DNA of 64,000 bases from Siphonodentalium dalli (GCA_032622095.1 CP136069.1:107842278-107906277), one strand, 5' to 3'; shown: positions 10,766-23,749, numbered from the stretch's first letter. A program made the numbers and translations. Notes: generated from the sequence alone by a model not told the origin.

Positions 10766-11939
10766 TAGTCCAAGTCTTCTCGTACTAAAACCGGCTAAGA
10801 TATTGGGATGGAGGTGCCGGTCTTTAGTCCAAGACCGCTTGTATACCAATCCTATGACACGACTTACGCCCACGATCTGTGGCGGGAATTTGTGGTGTAT
10901 TTTACTTGATTTACCTAGCAAATCAATACATGATGCTATATACATCGGAAAGGCTTACATCTTATGGTCATAATGGTGTATAATAATCTAACTTTAATGT
11001 TAAATTACACATAGAATATTCCGGTTGATTGACACAAACATCGATTTGTTTCTCTGTTTGTTTACGTTTTAACCGAAAGCCGAAGTGGTCCGAATAAGTT
11101 CGGCATAATCCGCTGTTTGTTCTGGGAATTCTACTTTCCGTTTCTATATATAGCGCGGGTTTTCCGAACAAAAATGGCGAAAACCGATCGCCCGAAAGTC
11201 CAGTTTTCTATGTGCTTTCAGAACAATTCCCGCACTAAAAACTTAATGACATAATGGAGGATCAGAACGGTAGTTTTGTTGACAATTTTCGCAAGCAACT
11301 TGTCAAAATTGGAGCAAATTAGAACTCTTGTGTCTGACTTGCCAAGTTGCCATGCGTGTGATGTGCATTTTGACATCTGTGTTGATAAAATAATCGGAGA
11401 ACCGAATCACACAGTTTCGAAATATAGTTCTTCCGTTTTAGTGGGACTTTTCAAACTTAAGGTTCATTTATTTAGTGTATTACATTTATATCTCCAATGT
11501 TTAATTAATCTATTTATTATTTTATTTATTGACACACATAATTACGATTACAATGGAGAATTCATCGTAATTTGCGTTGTTGTCCAAAATCTACGGAATA
11601 TTTTCAACGGAAAATGCCGAACACAGTTCGCGAGGTCAACCGAGTTCGCATACTTTTAAAAAATTGTAAACATTGAGGTAAATGTCTCTTTTCGCATTAA
11701 ATTACCGTTTTAAATTCACAACTGATGTGGGTTTCAGATAAAATAGCATGTCTTCTGCGGAAAATATCCGTTTATTGTCGCAATTGTGATATTTTATTTC
11801 ATATAATTGTGGTTTTATTTGAGCGGGTCACTAACGCTTAAGTCGTGTCATAAGAATGCATGGGCCTGGAACTCGGACTAAAGACCGGCACCTCCATCCC
11901 AATATCTTAGCCGGTTTTAGTACGAGAAGACTTGGACTA
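10766..11939. mobile_element. Mutator-like (MULE-type) element, 65-bp perfect TIRs, 9-bp TSD
   Basis: A 1174-bp unit bounded by 65-bp perfect terminal inverted repeats. The left one starts TAGTCCAAGTCTTCTCGTAC and the right end is its exact complement at 11875-11939. AGTGAATAT is duplicated on each side (10757-10765 and 11940-11948). Long TIRs with a 9-bp duplication fit the Mutator/MULE group; no transposase is encoded. The interior segment 11136-11458 is not repeat-like in appearance and recurs, inverted and diverged, at 45108-45432 beside a UBR5 exon. This resembles a Pack-MULE carrying a captured fragment, though the order of events is unproven. Confidence 0.85.
11136..11458 (+). other. 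Captured-fragment candidate inside the MULE
   Basis: It begins near CGTTTCTATATATAGCGCGG and contains two short opening frames, ATGGCGAAAACCGATCGCCC and ATGGAGGATCAGAACGG. It ends around GTGGGACTTTTC. The same series, with matching words such as GTGCTTT, ACAATTCCCGCACTAAAAAC and TCAAAATTGGAGCAAATTAG, occurs on the minus strand at 45108-45432. It looks like the 5' part of a transcribed unit (TATA-like box, then start codons), but frames are broken in both copies and I do not recognise a product. Confidence 0.55.
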
Positions 11940-11948
11940 AGTGAATAT

Positions 11949-13690
11949 GTTTAAAATCTCCAAAAGCATGGGTCAATTTTTAACTCGCAAATTTATGGCA
12001 TACAAATACAAAACTGATTATACTGTAGGCCATGAACTTAAGAGTTCCAAGTTGTTCATATTTGCATAAGTATCGACACTTTGTACCAATCCAAATATAA
12101 TAATAACTGTTTTCTTTGAATGAGTATATTCTTAACTCTTTCGCTGCCAAACCCGCATAAATGCGAACTTCGAAGACGCTGCCAATCGTGCATTTTTGCG
12201 AATTTGGTATGTAGTCTAATGTATGGGATATAACTCTATTCTTTCCGGCATGTTTGACAGTGTACAATGTATTTATCTGTATGTGGTACTGTTGCGCGTG
12301 AACAATTTAAAGCGACAATGTCCTCAAGGTCAAGGGGGGGGGGGGGGGGAATGGATTGAAGGGCCGGGAGTCTCAAGAAATAACTAGTCGTTGATAACAA
12401 AAACAATTATCTTCCTGATAATAATACTGAATACGAGTCATGCGATGTGACAATGTTGTAAGATCACACATGTGCTGACCCTTTGATGTTTCGTTTTGAC
12501 GTCGGCAGGCTGTTAAATGTAGCCTTCAAAGAGCCGACACACCGCGTTTGATGTTGTTCCGTCAATCTCGGATTCATTTTAATTGACGGAGACAGATTAA
12601 CCCTCTTATAGCCAGTTATAGCTGACCATCACAGTGATCATACACTATAATAGTGATGTTACGGTTAACCGACCACGGCAAATCCGTGACCGGTCACGGC
12701 CATAGTTGGTGGTTAACCGGTTAACCGCATAACCATCCCAGCTCTAGTGAGTACAGTCAGAGCCGGAATATTGCGTCATTGTTGTTAGCACGGGGTTATC
12801 AGTCGAAAATGGCTGCTCGCAAAAAACTCAGGACTGAAGAAGTTATTGTTATTACCTCTATACTCTTAATGATCGAGGGGCACATAAGATACTTATACCT
12901 ATTATTTATGTGGGCGGTAGCCTCTATCTGTTATGCCACTTCAATATATGTGGAAATAGATTCATATTGATCCCAAATATTGACATTGGTTCATATTGGA
13001 CCCAAAAAAAAACTATATAAAGAGCATACATCTGATGCTGAAATAGGCCCATAGCGAGCTTATTTGTTTGTCTTTTTATTTATTTAATCCATTTTTTTCA
13101 AATCAAAATTTTGAAAAACTAACGCCAGGGTACTTCGAGTCTCCACACCAAATTTAGTTTAAATCAGTCTAGGGGTCTGGGAGAAAAATCTGAACAGACA
13201 GACAGACAAATCCTACTCTTTTATATATATATAGATAAGATAATCGTTGTCTTATTTTAAATATCTATCTAATTTACTAAAACACAGAACAAATTATTTT
13301 CATTAAATAAATTAATATACATAATAATTCATATTAAACACAGAATTAGATTAGCACTATGAATACAAACTGAGATGTTGCATGTGGGGGTCCTCGAATG
13401 TAAGCCCATGCAGTGCCAACCTTAATGATGGGTGGATACAGTACTAAACTTATCGTCCGGAAATGAAACAAGACAAGACAGTCAATCACCAGACTGTAAA
13501 GACAGAGAAGACTGGGACTCTGAAGACTAAAATAGTAATTAGTTTTTATCAGAAAAAAAAAACAACAAAAATTTGAGCAAATAGTAAAATCTAATTTGTT
13601 TTCCCCATTTAAAGGTACTCAATCCGATTAAGCACCCCTAAATTACTATTTCGTTGGCTACAGGAGTAAAAAATATTTGATTCGAGTCGA
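11949..13690. other. Intron DNA with small hAT-end remnant and G-run
   Basis: Mostly unremarkable AT-rich sequence. A run of about 16 G lies at 12334-12349. At 12651-12746 a ~96-bp fragment starts TAGTGATGTTACGG and ends CCCAGCTCTA. It is packed with GGTTAACCGG and CCGTGACCGGTCACGG motifs and resembles the two ends of a hAT element brought together. No target duplication could be matched, so it is a remnant. The stretch 13440-13560 resembles 38545-38640 (ACCAGACTG, GACTGGGACTCTG), another dispersed repeat. Confidence 0.5.
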
Positions 13691-13696
13691 GGAACC

Positions 13697-13913
13697 CATG
13701 TTGACAGTAAATTCACGATGATATCACTCCATGTGGCCAGTTAATTCATGATGATATCACTCCATGTTGCCAGTAAGTTCACGATGTATCACTCCATGTT
13801 GCCAGTAAATTCAGAATGATATCACTCCATGTGGCCAGTAAATTCACAATGATATCACTCCATGTTGCCAGTAAATTCTTGATGATATCACTCCATGTGG
13901 CCAGTAAATTCAC
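13697..13913 (-). repeat. 33-bp minisatellite, short inverted copy (about 7 units)
   Basis: About seven units built on GATGATATCACTCCATGT and GGCCAGTAAATTCAC. They are the reverse complement of the larger array at 42677-43434. One unit is shortened. The opposite orientation matches the mirror layout of the palindrome, although the intervening sequence (13914-15271 versus 42150-42676) is not similar. Confidence 0.9.
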
Positions 13914-13984
13914 CTTAAACTTTCAAATATATCAATATTTAATATATTAAATAATAATATAAAACAACTGACTGGATACCTTCC

Positions 13985-14385
13985 AATCTATCTATCTAGA
14001 ATTACCTGTCAACTCCCCTTTCGGGTATTACAGACAGGCTCCGGGTCTCGATCGTGGTCGGTGCTTTGGTGGGCTACTCTAACCTACAGCCGGGTTCTTT
14101 AACGTGCACATAGTCACCCATGTACACGGGTCAGCCATTTATGTCGGCTCACGATCCGACAGCGTACCGCACTCACGACAACATACCTGGACATGATGTC
14201 GCCGTGAAGGGAAGTCAGTTTTGTATTCGGATATATATTGTGTGATCACGAATGAGACTTTTCAGTCGTACAACGTGGTAATCTGACCAAGTTTGGATTT
14301 TTGTCAGAATACCCGACCGGGAATCGATCGCCTGACCTTTAGCACGAGAGACCAGTACGCTATCCACTCGGCCACTGACTTCCTT
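13985..14385 (-). mobile_element. tRNA-derived SINE
   Basis: On the minus strand the element starts near 14385 with GTGGCCGAGTGGATAGCG (A-box-like) and has GCGATCGATTCCC (B-box-like) about 45 bp on, the spacing of a pol III promoter derived from a Ser/Leu-like tRNA. A body follows containing ACTATGTGCACGTTAAAGA and CCCGGAGCCTGTCTGTAATA. The element ends in a short TAGA run near 13990. It is not a functional tRNA gene, since the 3' acceptor half is missing. Non-coding, copied by a LINE partner. Confidence 0.75.
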
Positions 14386-15271
14386 TATTGACCAATGTCA
14401 AGCAACATAAAAATATTAGTTTTAAAACAAAAATATTTATAAAGATGGTCTATCTGCAAGTGGAAAAATATGGGTATTTATAAAATAAACCACTATAGCT
14501 TGTTAAGCAACAGGAACAATAAAAAATAAGATGACACCTGTACACGTAAAATTACTTCTTTTCTTTGTTTTTCAATAGTTAGTTTTCTGTGTTTATTTTA
14601 TAAATATATAGACCTAAATAAAATGGTAATGAATGTCCTGTTGGTTGTTGTAATAGAAGCAGAAACGTCGTTTAAAATAAGTAAAAAACGAACCTAATTT
14701 ACAAAGGTTACAACCGGACATGAATGGGTGAAAACGAAAGTACAAATGACTGTCTTGCAATTTTACCCGAAACGAAACGTACACGTTCCGTTCACAATGC
14801 GTACCTCTAATCCGTTACTAAGAACAGTTACTGTTCATCAATGATGGCCAACAATAGGCCTACAGCTGCACACTTCTCAGACCAGCAACATTTAGAAAGA
14901 CACTTCGTTTAAAATACGTAAAAATACGTAGAATTCCACTAGATACAGCCGGATATGCACGAAACCGAAAGTATAAAATGGACTCGTTTATACAGTTTTT
15001 CCCGCAATCGAAATGGACACATCCGTTCGCATGGCCTGTGACTTAGTAGTTATTTAAGTGCCATTATTAAATCTATTGTTTATACTTTTACGACAGCTAC
15101 CGAGGGTGTGAACATTAATTAGTCCGGAATCGGAACCGGAGTGAAACTTAGACATAAAACGGGTAAAGTACAAACGTGTTTCCATTGAAAATAATTGTTT
15201 TGTTTTTTTTCGCATTTCGGGAAAAAAGTTGTCGGCGGGTTCGTAAACCAACTAATAAAATTGCTAACGCC
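14386..15271. other. Intron DNA between SINE and left palindrome arm
   Basis: Contains two loosely similar stretches (14660-14800 and 14900-15020) sharing words like GTTTAAAATA(A/C)GTAAAAA and AACCGAAAGTA, perhaps an old ~240-bp duplication. No coding content recognised. Confidence 0.4.
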
Positions 15272-16288
15272 TAACAGTACAAATAATTGTCTGTTCTCTT
15301 ATTTTACATCCTCAGTCAATAGCCGAAAAATGGGCCTGTCGGTACCAAAATGGCGGGCAAATTCTAACTGCACTTTTTAAGCAGTTTAATATCTCAGCTA
15401 TCCAGTTAGGTATGATAGCAATGTCAAATCAGTAGTTTTACTATACATGTTTATACGATATTCTGATTGGAAGAGAATGAGCAAGTAACATAATTTATTG
15501 CAGTTTGTGGCTCAAACGTGACACACGCACATTGCATTCTTGTTGGAATAGAGTTATCGGTCTTGGCGAACAGAGTCCATTAAACAATATAATAACTGAA
15601 AGATAATGCTGTGATGTCAAACTGGTGAGCAAATTCTTAACTCAACAGTTTTCTTGTAAATCAACTGTCCTGCTATTTGCGACTATAGAATATCAACGTC
15701 AAATTGGTAGTTTTTATCTAAATCGGCATTAGTTAAGCAAATATGGGCACAAAGATGAATTTCTTCTATCATAATTGTGAGAAGGTTACTTTACCATTAT
15801 CGGGATTTCACGAATGTTCTCAAAACGTATGGCAAATTTCAATTTGTCTTCACGTCAGATGGGTTGGGAACACGGGACGAAAACTATACCATTCATATTA
15901 TTTCCTATGTTTGATATATGTAAGTATGTGTATAAGCAGACGGTATATATTAAAAAGTTTTTTTTTATATAGGCAAACCAATTAGTCAAGTAGAGTCCCA
16001 TCAGTTTACACATTATATTGTTTTCACCATGCATGTAAAACACAAGGTTGTGGTGTGAAATTCAAATTTCCTGTTTATTTTACTGGCTAGACTGAAATTG
16101 GGAGCAACGGATATCTGACCGTTCATTATTGATACTTCTGATTGTCAACTTGACACAATAACTTACATACACTGCATGCGATTCGCATGCAAATAGTGTA
16201 TGTAATGGGGATATAACAGAATCCTGATCACCGATACTGGGTATACAATGAACATATATATATATACCAACTGACGATGGCCTTTTTT
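15272..16288. other. Left arm, outer part; no gene recognised
   Basis: Unique-looking AT-rich DNA mirrored in the right arm. The frame at 15743-15985 is conserved between arms only because the arms are nearly identical; it has no recognisable domain. The site where the right arm holds its 3.76-kb insertion is at about 15497 here, next to GTAACATAATTTATTGCAGT. Confidence 0.5.
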
Positions 16289-16554
16289 TTAGCTCACCTG
16301 AGACGAAGTCTCCGGTGGAGCTATAGTCATCACTCCTCGTCCGTCCGTCCATCTGTCCGTCTGTCCATCCGTTAAAATTTTTGGTTTCCGATCGATAACT
16401 CTAGTTGGGATTATTTGATCTGAACCAAAGTTGGTATATGTATTTCCCAGCTAAAGATACAGGCCAAGTTCGAATATGGGTTCCGTCCAATTATTTTTAC
16501 ATGAGTTACGGCCCTAATACCCTTACAAAAAGAAATCCGAGCTTTTTTAAAGAA

Positions 16555-18185
16555 GTTTGGGAGTCCTAGGAATTCATAGGATTTCCAAGGTTTGAACCAA
16601 GCTTTTTGAATGATAAAATGTACTCTTCAACAAAGTTTGGAAATCCTTGGTTGGAACCTTGGTAAAGCTAAGTAAAGATTGGATTTAAATTTTACCAAGC
16701 TTTACCAAGCTTTACCAAGGTTGTCACATAAAGTGAAACCTTGGAAAAGCTTGGAAATTCTTGACTCAGTGTCAACTAAACCTTGGTAAAGCTAAGTAAA
16801 GCTTGGATCTAATATTTACCAAGCTTTGCCAAGCTTTACCAAGCTTTACCAAGGTTGTCACATGAAGTTGGAAAAGCTTGGAAATCCTTGGAAAAGCTTG
16901 GTAAAGCTTAGTCATGGGTCACATGACTGGGTCACATGACTATGCAGACGTCAATGTTGTCTGTGGCAGCATTTTGAATCAACTGTAATGCACTGAGTTT
17001 AAATCCATGTTTTATCACAACAATTTTCAGGTAAGTTATTGTTTGTGTGGCCCTAATGTTTTCTATTTGACTATGGTTGTACATGTAGTGCTATTTTTAT
17101 TTATGATATTATTTTAATGATTGTTTTACCATTTCCAAGACTGACCTTAAGGACTACTATTTACCTTTTCATTCCAAAGGCTTATCTCTATCATTATTTA
17201 TTTATAGCTAATTTATCTAATTTAACTGTTTTATCACACTCAAAATACCTCAGATCCATAAAAATATACCTGTGAATATTATCCTATACCGTACATTTTA
17301 CATGGTATAACTTCATAAGGTACCATTTATCTCAATCTACATAGAATAAAATAATTCTGACTGTAAAGTGAACTTTGAATGAATAATAGCATGAATGATT
17401 ATATGGCATGGTTCATGACTGTTGTAAATTTCAAGAGATTGTATCATTAATGATGATGATATTGTCAAAGTTGAAGCCTCATTGCAGTGTCATTAGAGAT
17501 TTTCACCTTTTAAATACAAAACAATTGAAAACTTGGTAAAGCTTGGTAAAGCTGGGTTGCAACCTTGGTGAAGGTCATTTACAACCTTGGTAAAGCTTGG
17601 CAAAGTTAGGTTGGAAAGCTTGGTAAAGCTAGGTAAAGCTTGGTAAAGCTAGGCTGCAACCTTGGTAAAGCTTGGTAAAGCTTGGTAAAGCTTGGTAAAG
17701 CTAGGCTGGAACCCTGGTAAAGTTTGGTAAAGCTTGGTAAAGCTAGGCTGGAACCTTGGTAAAGCTTGGTAAAGCTAGTTAAAGCTAGATTGGAAACCTT
17801 GGTAAAGTTAAGTTGTAAACCTTGGTAAAGCTTGGTAAAGCTAGGCTGGAACCTTGGTAAAGCTTGGAAAAGCTTGGTAAAGCTAGGCTGGAACCTTGGT
17901 AAAGCTTGGTAAAGCTAGATTGGAAACCTTGGTAAAGCTTGGAAAAGTTATGATTAAGATTTTGTAAAAAGCTTGGAAATCCTTGGATGAGCTCGGTTGA
18001 ATTTGCTGAGTTATTCCAAGGTTTTCCGAACTTGAAACGTTCCAATACCGCCCCAAGGATTTCCAAGCTTTTCCAAGGTCTCTGATCCTAGGATATCCTA
18101 GGAATTCCAAGGAATTTTCCTAACTTTTCCAAGGTTTCATTCCTAGGATATCCTAGGAATTCCTTGGATATCCTAGGACATTTTG
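16555..18185. repeat. Degenerate AAGCTTGGTAA short-motif region
   Basis: Two clusters (16600-16920 and 17530-18180) are composed of variants of AAGCTTGGTAA and its complement TTACCAAGCTT, with ~10-bp spacing. Longer words such as GGTAAAGCTAGGCTGGAACC repeat every ~45-80 bp between 17560 and 17930. Both orientations occur, so RNA from the region could fold back on itself. Between the clusters is ordinary AT-rich DNA. Frames such as 17785-18066 minus (repeating SFTKLYQGSS-like peptide) are by-products of the repeat. The right arm lacks it because of a deletion. Confidence 0.85.
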
Positions 18186-21060
18186 GTAAGGGTAATTTTC
18201 GACTTAGAATTCGACTGTCTGTTAATATTTTTGGTTTCCGACCGATACCTCCAGTTTGGATTATTTTATCCGAACCAAAGTTGGTATGTGTATTTCTCAG
18301 CTAAAACTACAGGCCAAGTTCGAATATGGGTTCCGTCCAATTATTTTTACATGAGTTACGGCCCTTTTTGTCCGCCGACCCAACGGGTTTGGAGGACTAT
18401 TATTATCAGCACGTCCGTCTGTGCGTGCGTCCGTCCGAGGTTTCCGGATGATAACTTTAGTTAGAGTGAACCAAATTAAATTAAATTTGGTATGTGGGTT
18501 TACTAGCAGAAAAGACAGGTCAAGTTAGAATTATGGTTCTGTCCGCCAATTTTCACCAGAGTTATGCCCCTTTTTTTACTTAGAAAACCCCTGAAAGTTG
18601 GTTTCCCGATGATAACTTTAGTAGAGTTAATCGGATTAAAACCAAATTTTTTAAGATGATTTATTTATCAAAAACTAATATATTTGGACAAATTTAAAGT
18701 GATTATTAAAAAAAACTTGTGTCCAGACATGAATATGAGTTTATGACCAGTTTCTGAGGAATCACAGAAATCACAAAATGTTCCGCAACTTGTCAATTCA
18801 TTTGTTTGCATTCTAACAATAACATGTTGCTAGCCTACATTGCGATGGGGTGAAGAAAATTCTGCTATTATCTCACGGGGACTTTTTAGCATTTGTATTG
18901 AACAATAATTTGAACACCCGTCTACAAGCGGTACATCGTTCTGTGGAATCTCATAAATCACATAAACCTTCGTAACTACACTGAGACGAGTTGAAGAAAT
19001 ATCCTCGGTTTTCTCATAGGGACTTTACATCATTTGCATATACCCATCAACGAGCGGTCTCTGTGGATCTCAGAAATCACATAACGTAATGCTTCGTAAA
19101 ACTTTGTAACATAACTTATCGCTATACTCGGATGATATGAAAAAATATACAGCGGTTTTCTCACAGGGACTTTATATCATTTGTAACAACTGTCTACGAG
19201 CGGTTTCTGTGGATCTCAGAAATCATTTACGTAACGCTTCGTAACACGTTGTAACATATATATCGCTGCATTGAGATGAGTTTAAAAAATATTCTTATGA
19301 GGACTTTATATTATTTGTAACACGTGCCGGTTACAACTTACACTTAGTAACACTTTGCAACATATCATTACACTGAAACTCGGTGAAGAAACATGCTGCT
19401 TTTTTAACAATAACAGGGAGTTTGTCGGGTCCTCTACTCCTCTGGCTCTGTAGCCTGTACATGCAGGCTGTAGGGACAGTCTCTGGAATCTCAGAAATCA
19501 CGTAAAGGTTTGTAACATATCGCTACACGGAGACGAATGGAAACAAATCTGCTACGGTTTTCTCACGGGGACTGGTAGATCATGCTATCAATATCTACTC
19601 TGGCTGACGACGTAGACATGGGCGTCAGCCAGAGTAGAGATTCATGGCATGATCTACTAGGGGTCTGGGTACAATGTTTGGGAATATTTGTAAACAATAA
19701 TTAAAAATTTCATCACAGAAAATATATAATTTATAAATTGTTGACATGACAGAAAATTATAATGTACGGTACCATGCATTGCATGGACTCCAATACCATT
19801 GGAGTTTGGAACTTGATCAATAACTTCCTTAATTAGAAAATTAGCAAATGGCCCAGCATTATGACCAAAACATTGCTAATTAGCCTAATTAAGGCAGTTG
19901 TTGATCAATTTGATCAAGTTCCTAGCTCCAGTTGTCTTTCAAAAATCATAATGCATATGCGGTGTGAAAATGTAAATAAATGAAACGAAAACAAAAAAGT
20001 TGTGCAAGTTTAGCCATGCATTTCGTAACGAAAAACGTCGCAAATACGACCAAATTTATACTCCATAAACAGCCTGGGAATGTTTATTTCATTGGGGCAT
20101 TGTCTTTATTTGGATATATAATTATTATTCTTTTATTGGCTTTCATACCGTTCGTGAAAAAAAAATGTGTACTGCGAAGCGAGTGTGAAGAAAGTAGCGT
20201 CCTTAGTTACTATGCAACGGACTACAAATATCATTGCGCTCTTGTACTTTTGGGTCGTTTTTGATGCACTGATAAAATCTCAACCGTATGTAATTATATC
20301 CGATATAATTACATTAGCTTTGATAAACTCAACGGCACTTTACTATAGAGAATGAAGTGGGTGTAATTACTCAGATTTAAACCAAATTTGGTATATGTCT
20401 TTCTCCCAGCAAAACACAGGTCAAGTTCGAATTCAGGTTCTGCCCGCCAATTTTCACCTGAGTTATGTCCCTTTCTGACTTAGAATTTTTGCCAATTTGA
20501 GGTTTCCGGATGATAACTTTAGTAAATGTGTAGGTTTACTAGCACTAAAGACAGGTTTTTATGCGCAAACAACGGTCGTATCAAGCCGACACTTAGAGGC
20601 GGACATGAGGTCTACCAACCTTTTATTTGACTTAGAATTTGACCATCTGTTAACATTTTTGGTTTCCGACCGATAACTCCACTTTGGATTATTTGATCTC
20701 AACCAAAGTTGATATGTGAATTTCCCAGCTAACGATACAGGCCAAGTTCGAATATGGGTTCCGTCCAGTTATTTTAATGTGAGTTACAGCTCTTTTTCGA
20801 CTTAGATTTTGACCAATTTCATAACATTTCGGTTTCCGACCGATAACTCCAGTTTTGATTATTTGATCAGAACCAAAGATGGTATGTGTATTTCTTGGCT
20901 AAAACTACAGGCCAAGTTCGAATATAGGTTCTGTCTAATTATTTTCACATGAGTTATGGCCATTTTTCGACTTAGAATTTGACCGCCTTTTGGCATTGAA
21001 ATTAGGGGTATATCAGATATTCTTCAAATGTAAGCCCAAAGTATTATTTTATTTTGCAGT
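18186..21060. other. Left arm: element core units and unassigned DNA
   Basis: Bases 18186-18640 and 20370-21000 are core units of the surrounding element. Bases 18700-19560 contain a loose ~85-140-bp repetition around TCTCAGAAATCACATAA and TTTTCTCACGGGGACTTT. Around 19560-19660, AGATCATGCTATCAATATCTACTCTGGCTGACG-type words (truncated here for length) are mirrored by CGTCAGCCAGAGTAGA, an inverted repeat of ~30 bp. Bases 19780-19925 hold another local mirror (CTTGATCAATAAC and GTTGTTGATCAA). No gene recognised. Confidence 0.45.
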
Positions 21061-21266
21061 AGTACAATTCGAAAAAGCTAAAGGGTGTATTTTGCCACGC
21101 CCTAGCGATGCTCTTGTTGTGAACTTAGTACTGTGGTATGGTTGTCTTCTTTAAAAGGTAAGAGGTTGGAGATTTGTCAGTGGTGTGCAATTAGAAATTT
21201 CAAGGTGAAGAGCCCTGCTCATCTGAGAACTTCCAGCTATGTCCATGTTTAGAACTACTTGTCTTA

Positions 21267-23749
21267 GGGAGCATTTCAAAACCTCTTTCATTTATGCGAA
21301 AAAAACACGATAAAACTGCGAAAAATGTGGCGTCATTGACGTTTTTTCGACATTATCGGAGGTTTTTAGTCATTATCGCACACCGTAACGTTGTACGTTT
21401 TCGTAAATTTTTCGTCATTTTCGCCGTCTTGGTTCGATGTTTTCGCAATTATCGCAGTTTCGTTTCGCAGTTTTGCTCAAATGTTCGCTGTTTTGTTTCG
21501 ACATATTTTCGGAGTGTTTGTTTTCGTCAAGATCGCAGCATTATTTCCGTCAATATTGCTGTTGTGTCGATATGATTGGCAGGACAGATTGTGTTCAATA
21601 AATACTCCATGGTCGCAGTATTATACCGATGTGTCGCGAACGGGAAGATGTCGGTGTCCGTGCTGAAATTTCTCAGATCGGAGTTTTTCTCATAAGAATT
21701 CCAATGATTTAATGGGAAGTTTCTCCGATATGAAAACAATTCCGATTTTATCGGAGTTCTGTGTATTAATAAATTTATCCGATCATCTGAAATCTCCGAT
21801 TTGGTTAATATCGGACAATTCAAACTTCGTTTAATAATGAACTATTATTAACAGACGATTAAAGTCCCAAATAAATTATTCCCAGACCTGATTTATATAA
21901 TAGAATAGGCCTACACAATCATTTCCTACGTTTTGATGTGGCCGCAAATCTGTGGGTTTACAGTAAATGTTACAGAACAGGTTGAAGCCCCCCAATATCT
22001 CGTGCAAGAATTGTTACATCGTCGCATTAAGAGATGCAATGGTACCGTAAACAATGCAAATTTTGATTTCGAAAAACGTTTTTGTGTGTGATTATGTAAC
22101 TTGTCTTCATTTTGGGTCAACCGTCACCATTTAATTGTGCGAACTATTATGAATAAAAGAATACAGCCGAGGACGACAATAAATTATTCCACAACCCCGA
22201 TTTATAGTGTACTTTCCGTATGCCACGTAGAGTTAATTTCTACAGTTTCAATTTGTCTTTCTATACCAGACACATATTTTAATGTGGAAGCAAATCAGGG
22301 GGTTTACAGCATCATCGGATTCTGCAAGTACTGGCACCATAAAACCGGTGGTGGTTTTGTCGTAAACTATGCTTTCATTTTCGCAATATAAGTATGAAAT
22401 CATTGTTAGATAGATATCGGAAGTGCAGCGTTATCGTGATTAATTCGTCGGCGACTTTTATTTCATATCTACACATTTTATTCAATATATATCAGCGATC
22501 AGATGCGATAAAGTTAAGTTAATACAAAACATATTATATAATATTTAGTTTATTAAATTGGAATTTCCACGAATTGCACGTGTTATGTTGTGCTATTTTT
22601 AGCACTGTAATTTCCCAGGCCAATCCTAGTTTCGTTTGTGGGTAGCATTGACTGGCAGCGGAGTTGAGTGTTATGTTTTTCTCGATTCTTTATTGAATGA
22701 ATAATAAAAACATGGATAATCACATGCATACCATTATAAAACAATGAACTTAGGGGGTATGGCTCTGTTTGGCATTGATACAATGTGATGAGGGCTTGTT
22801 CTATATCGGGCCTATTGCTTCAAATGCTGGATGGACGGCTGTAGCTCCCGTTGTGGGTGGGTGCAACTGGTTTCAAATTTCTGTGTGATTTCATCTTTTT
22901 TCTGTTAGATGTGTGATACATGGGGTTGTGAAAACCCTAACTTCTTCGTAATGTCGACCTGTGTAAACTGCTGGGCTAATAATTTCCCAACTGTGTATAA
23001 TGTATATGTCTGCTAACGATAGATCTATTCGATTTCATCACTGTTTCGTAGCCATGATCGAACTGATATTATGACATAAGTCGTTTCATTTGGGATGTTA
23101 TATATAAAATGTGTTATTTTTGTCCAACGAGTTAAACCATTGTTCACTAATTGAGAAGACATCACGACAACAACAACAACAACAAAACTGTCGCACAGTT
23201 CACGCATAGTTGTGAGGGACCGGTATACGCCATTATATGTCAGTATATGTTTGTATAGCCTTTTGCTAAATGTCACCCCTTCACACATTTGGAATGGGTT
23301 GACTATTAGGCCTTGTGCGAACTCATAGCTATAAAAACAGTTGAATTGTCAAGTCGATGTACTTGTTTGGCTGAACTTTATTTTCCTTCACACAATTCAG
23401 CCAATCAAAATTCAGCTGGCATCTGATTACGCAGAAGGCAAAAATAAATGCGCGAATGTATGAAGTGCGACAACATCGCATCGATGTTTTAACTTTTCGT
23501 CAACTTTTCGTCGTTTACGTATATCGATCAATGTTTCGACGTCGCAACTTTTGCGTTGTCGAAACTTTCGACATTTTACGGAAATGTTTGGTCTGTTGTG
23601 GTTTCGACGTTATCGCACTTTTATGGCCAGTCGCTTTCGACGTTATCGCATTATTTTTCGTCATTTCCGACATTTCATTTTTGCACATTCACATCAAAAG
23701 TTTTTCGACAATATTTTTGCATATCCGAAAGAGGTTTTGAGATGCTCCC
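21267..23749. mobile_element. PIF/Harbinger-like element with subterminal motif arrays (complete in left arm only)
   Basis: A 2483-bp element. It starts GGGAGCATTTCAAAACCTC and ends with the near-perfect complement GAGGTTTTGAGATGCTCCC (one mismatch over 23 bp). It is flanked by TTA on both sides. A 3-bp TTA duplication and G-rich tips fit PIF/Harbinger elements. Inside each end are dense degenerate motifs, TTTTCGnnATTATCGCA at 21290-21560 and TTTCGACGTTATCGCA at 23440-23745. No transposase was seen. In the right arm the far end is lost with a 1.15-kb deletion and only the near end remains at 34776-34798 (complement). Confidence 0.7.

Larger units (their letters stand above)
16288..21118 (-). 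mobile_element. Pearl/Helitron-like element in left arm
   Basis: Read on the minus strand, it starts at 21118 (AACAAGAGCATCGC), runs through ~170-bp core units (markers GGCCAAGTTCGAATATGGGT near 20909, 20742, 18313 and 16463), and ends at 16288-16330. The end has a GGACGGACGAGG microsatellite and the hairpin TAGCTCCACCGGAGAC/GTCTCAGGTGAGCTA. The right-arm counterpart is 34954-37383. The AAGCTTGG array lies inside it. No protein-coding capacity. Confidence 0.65.

Noticed and set aside
12651-12746. Complete hAT MITE
   Set aside because: Ends look hAT-like but the 8-bp flanks (CACTATAA and GTGAGTAC) do not match, so only a remnant is supported.
13985-14385. Possible tRNA gene from A- and B-box-like sequences
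   Set aside because: No acceptor stem or 3' half of a tRNA; the sequence continues into a SINE body and a TAGA tail.
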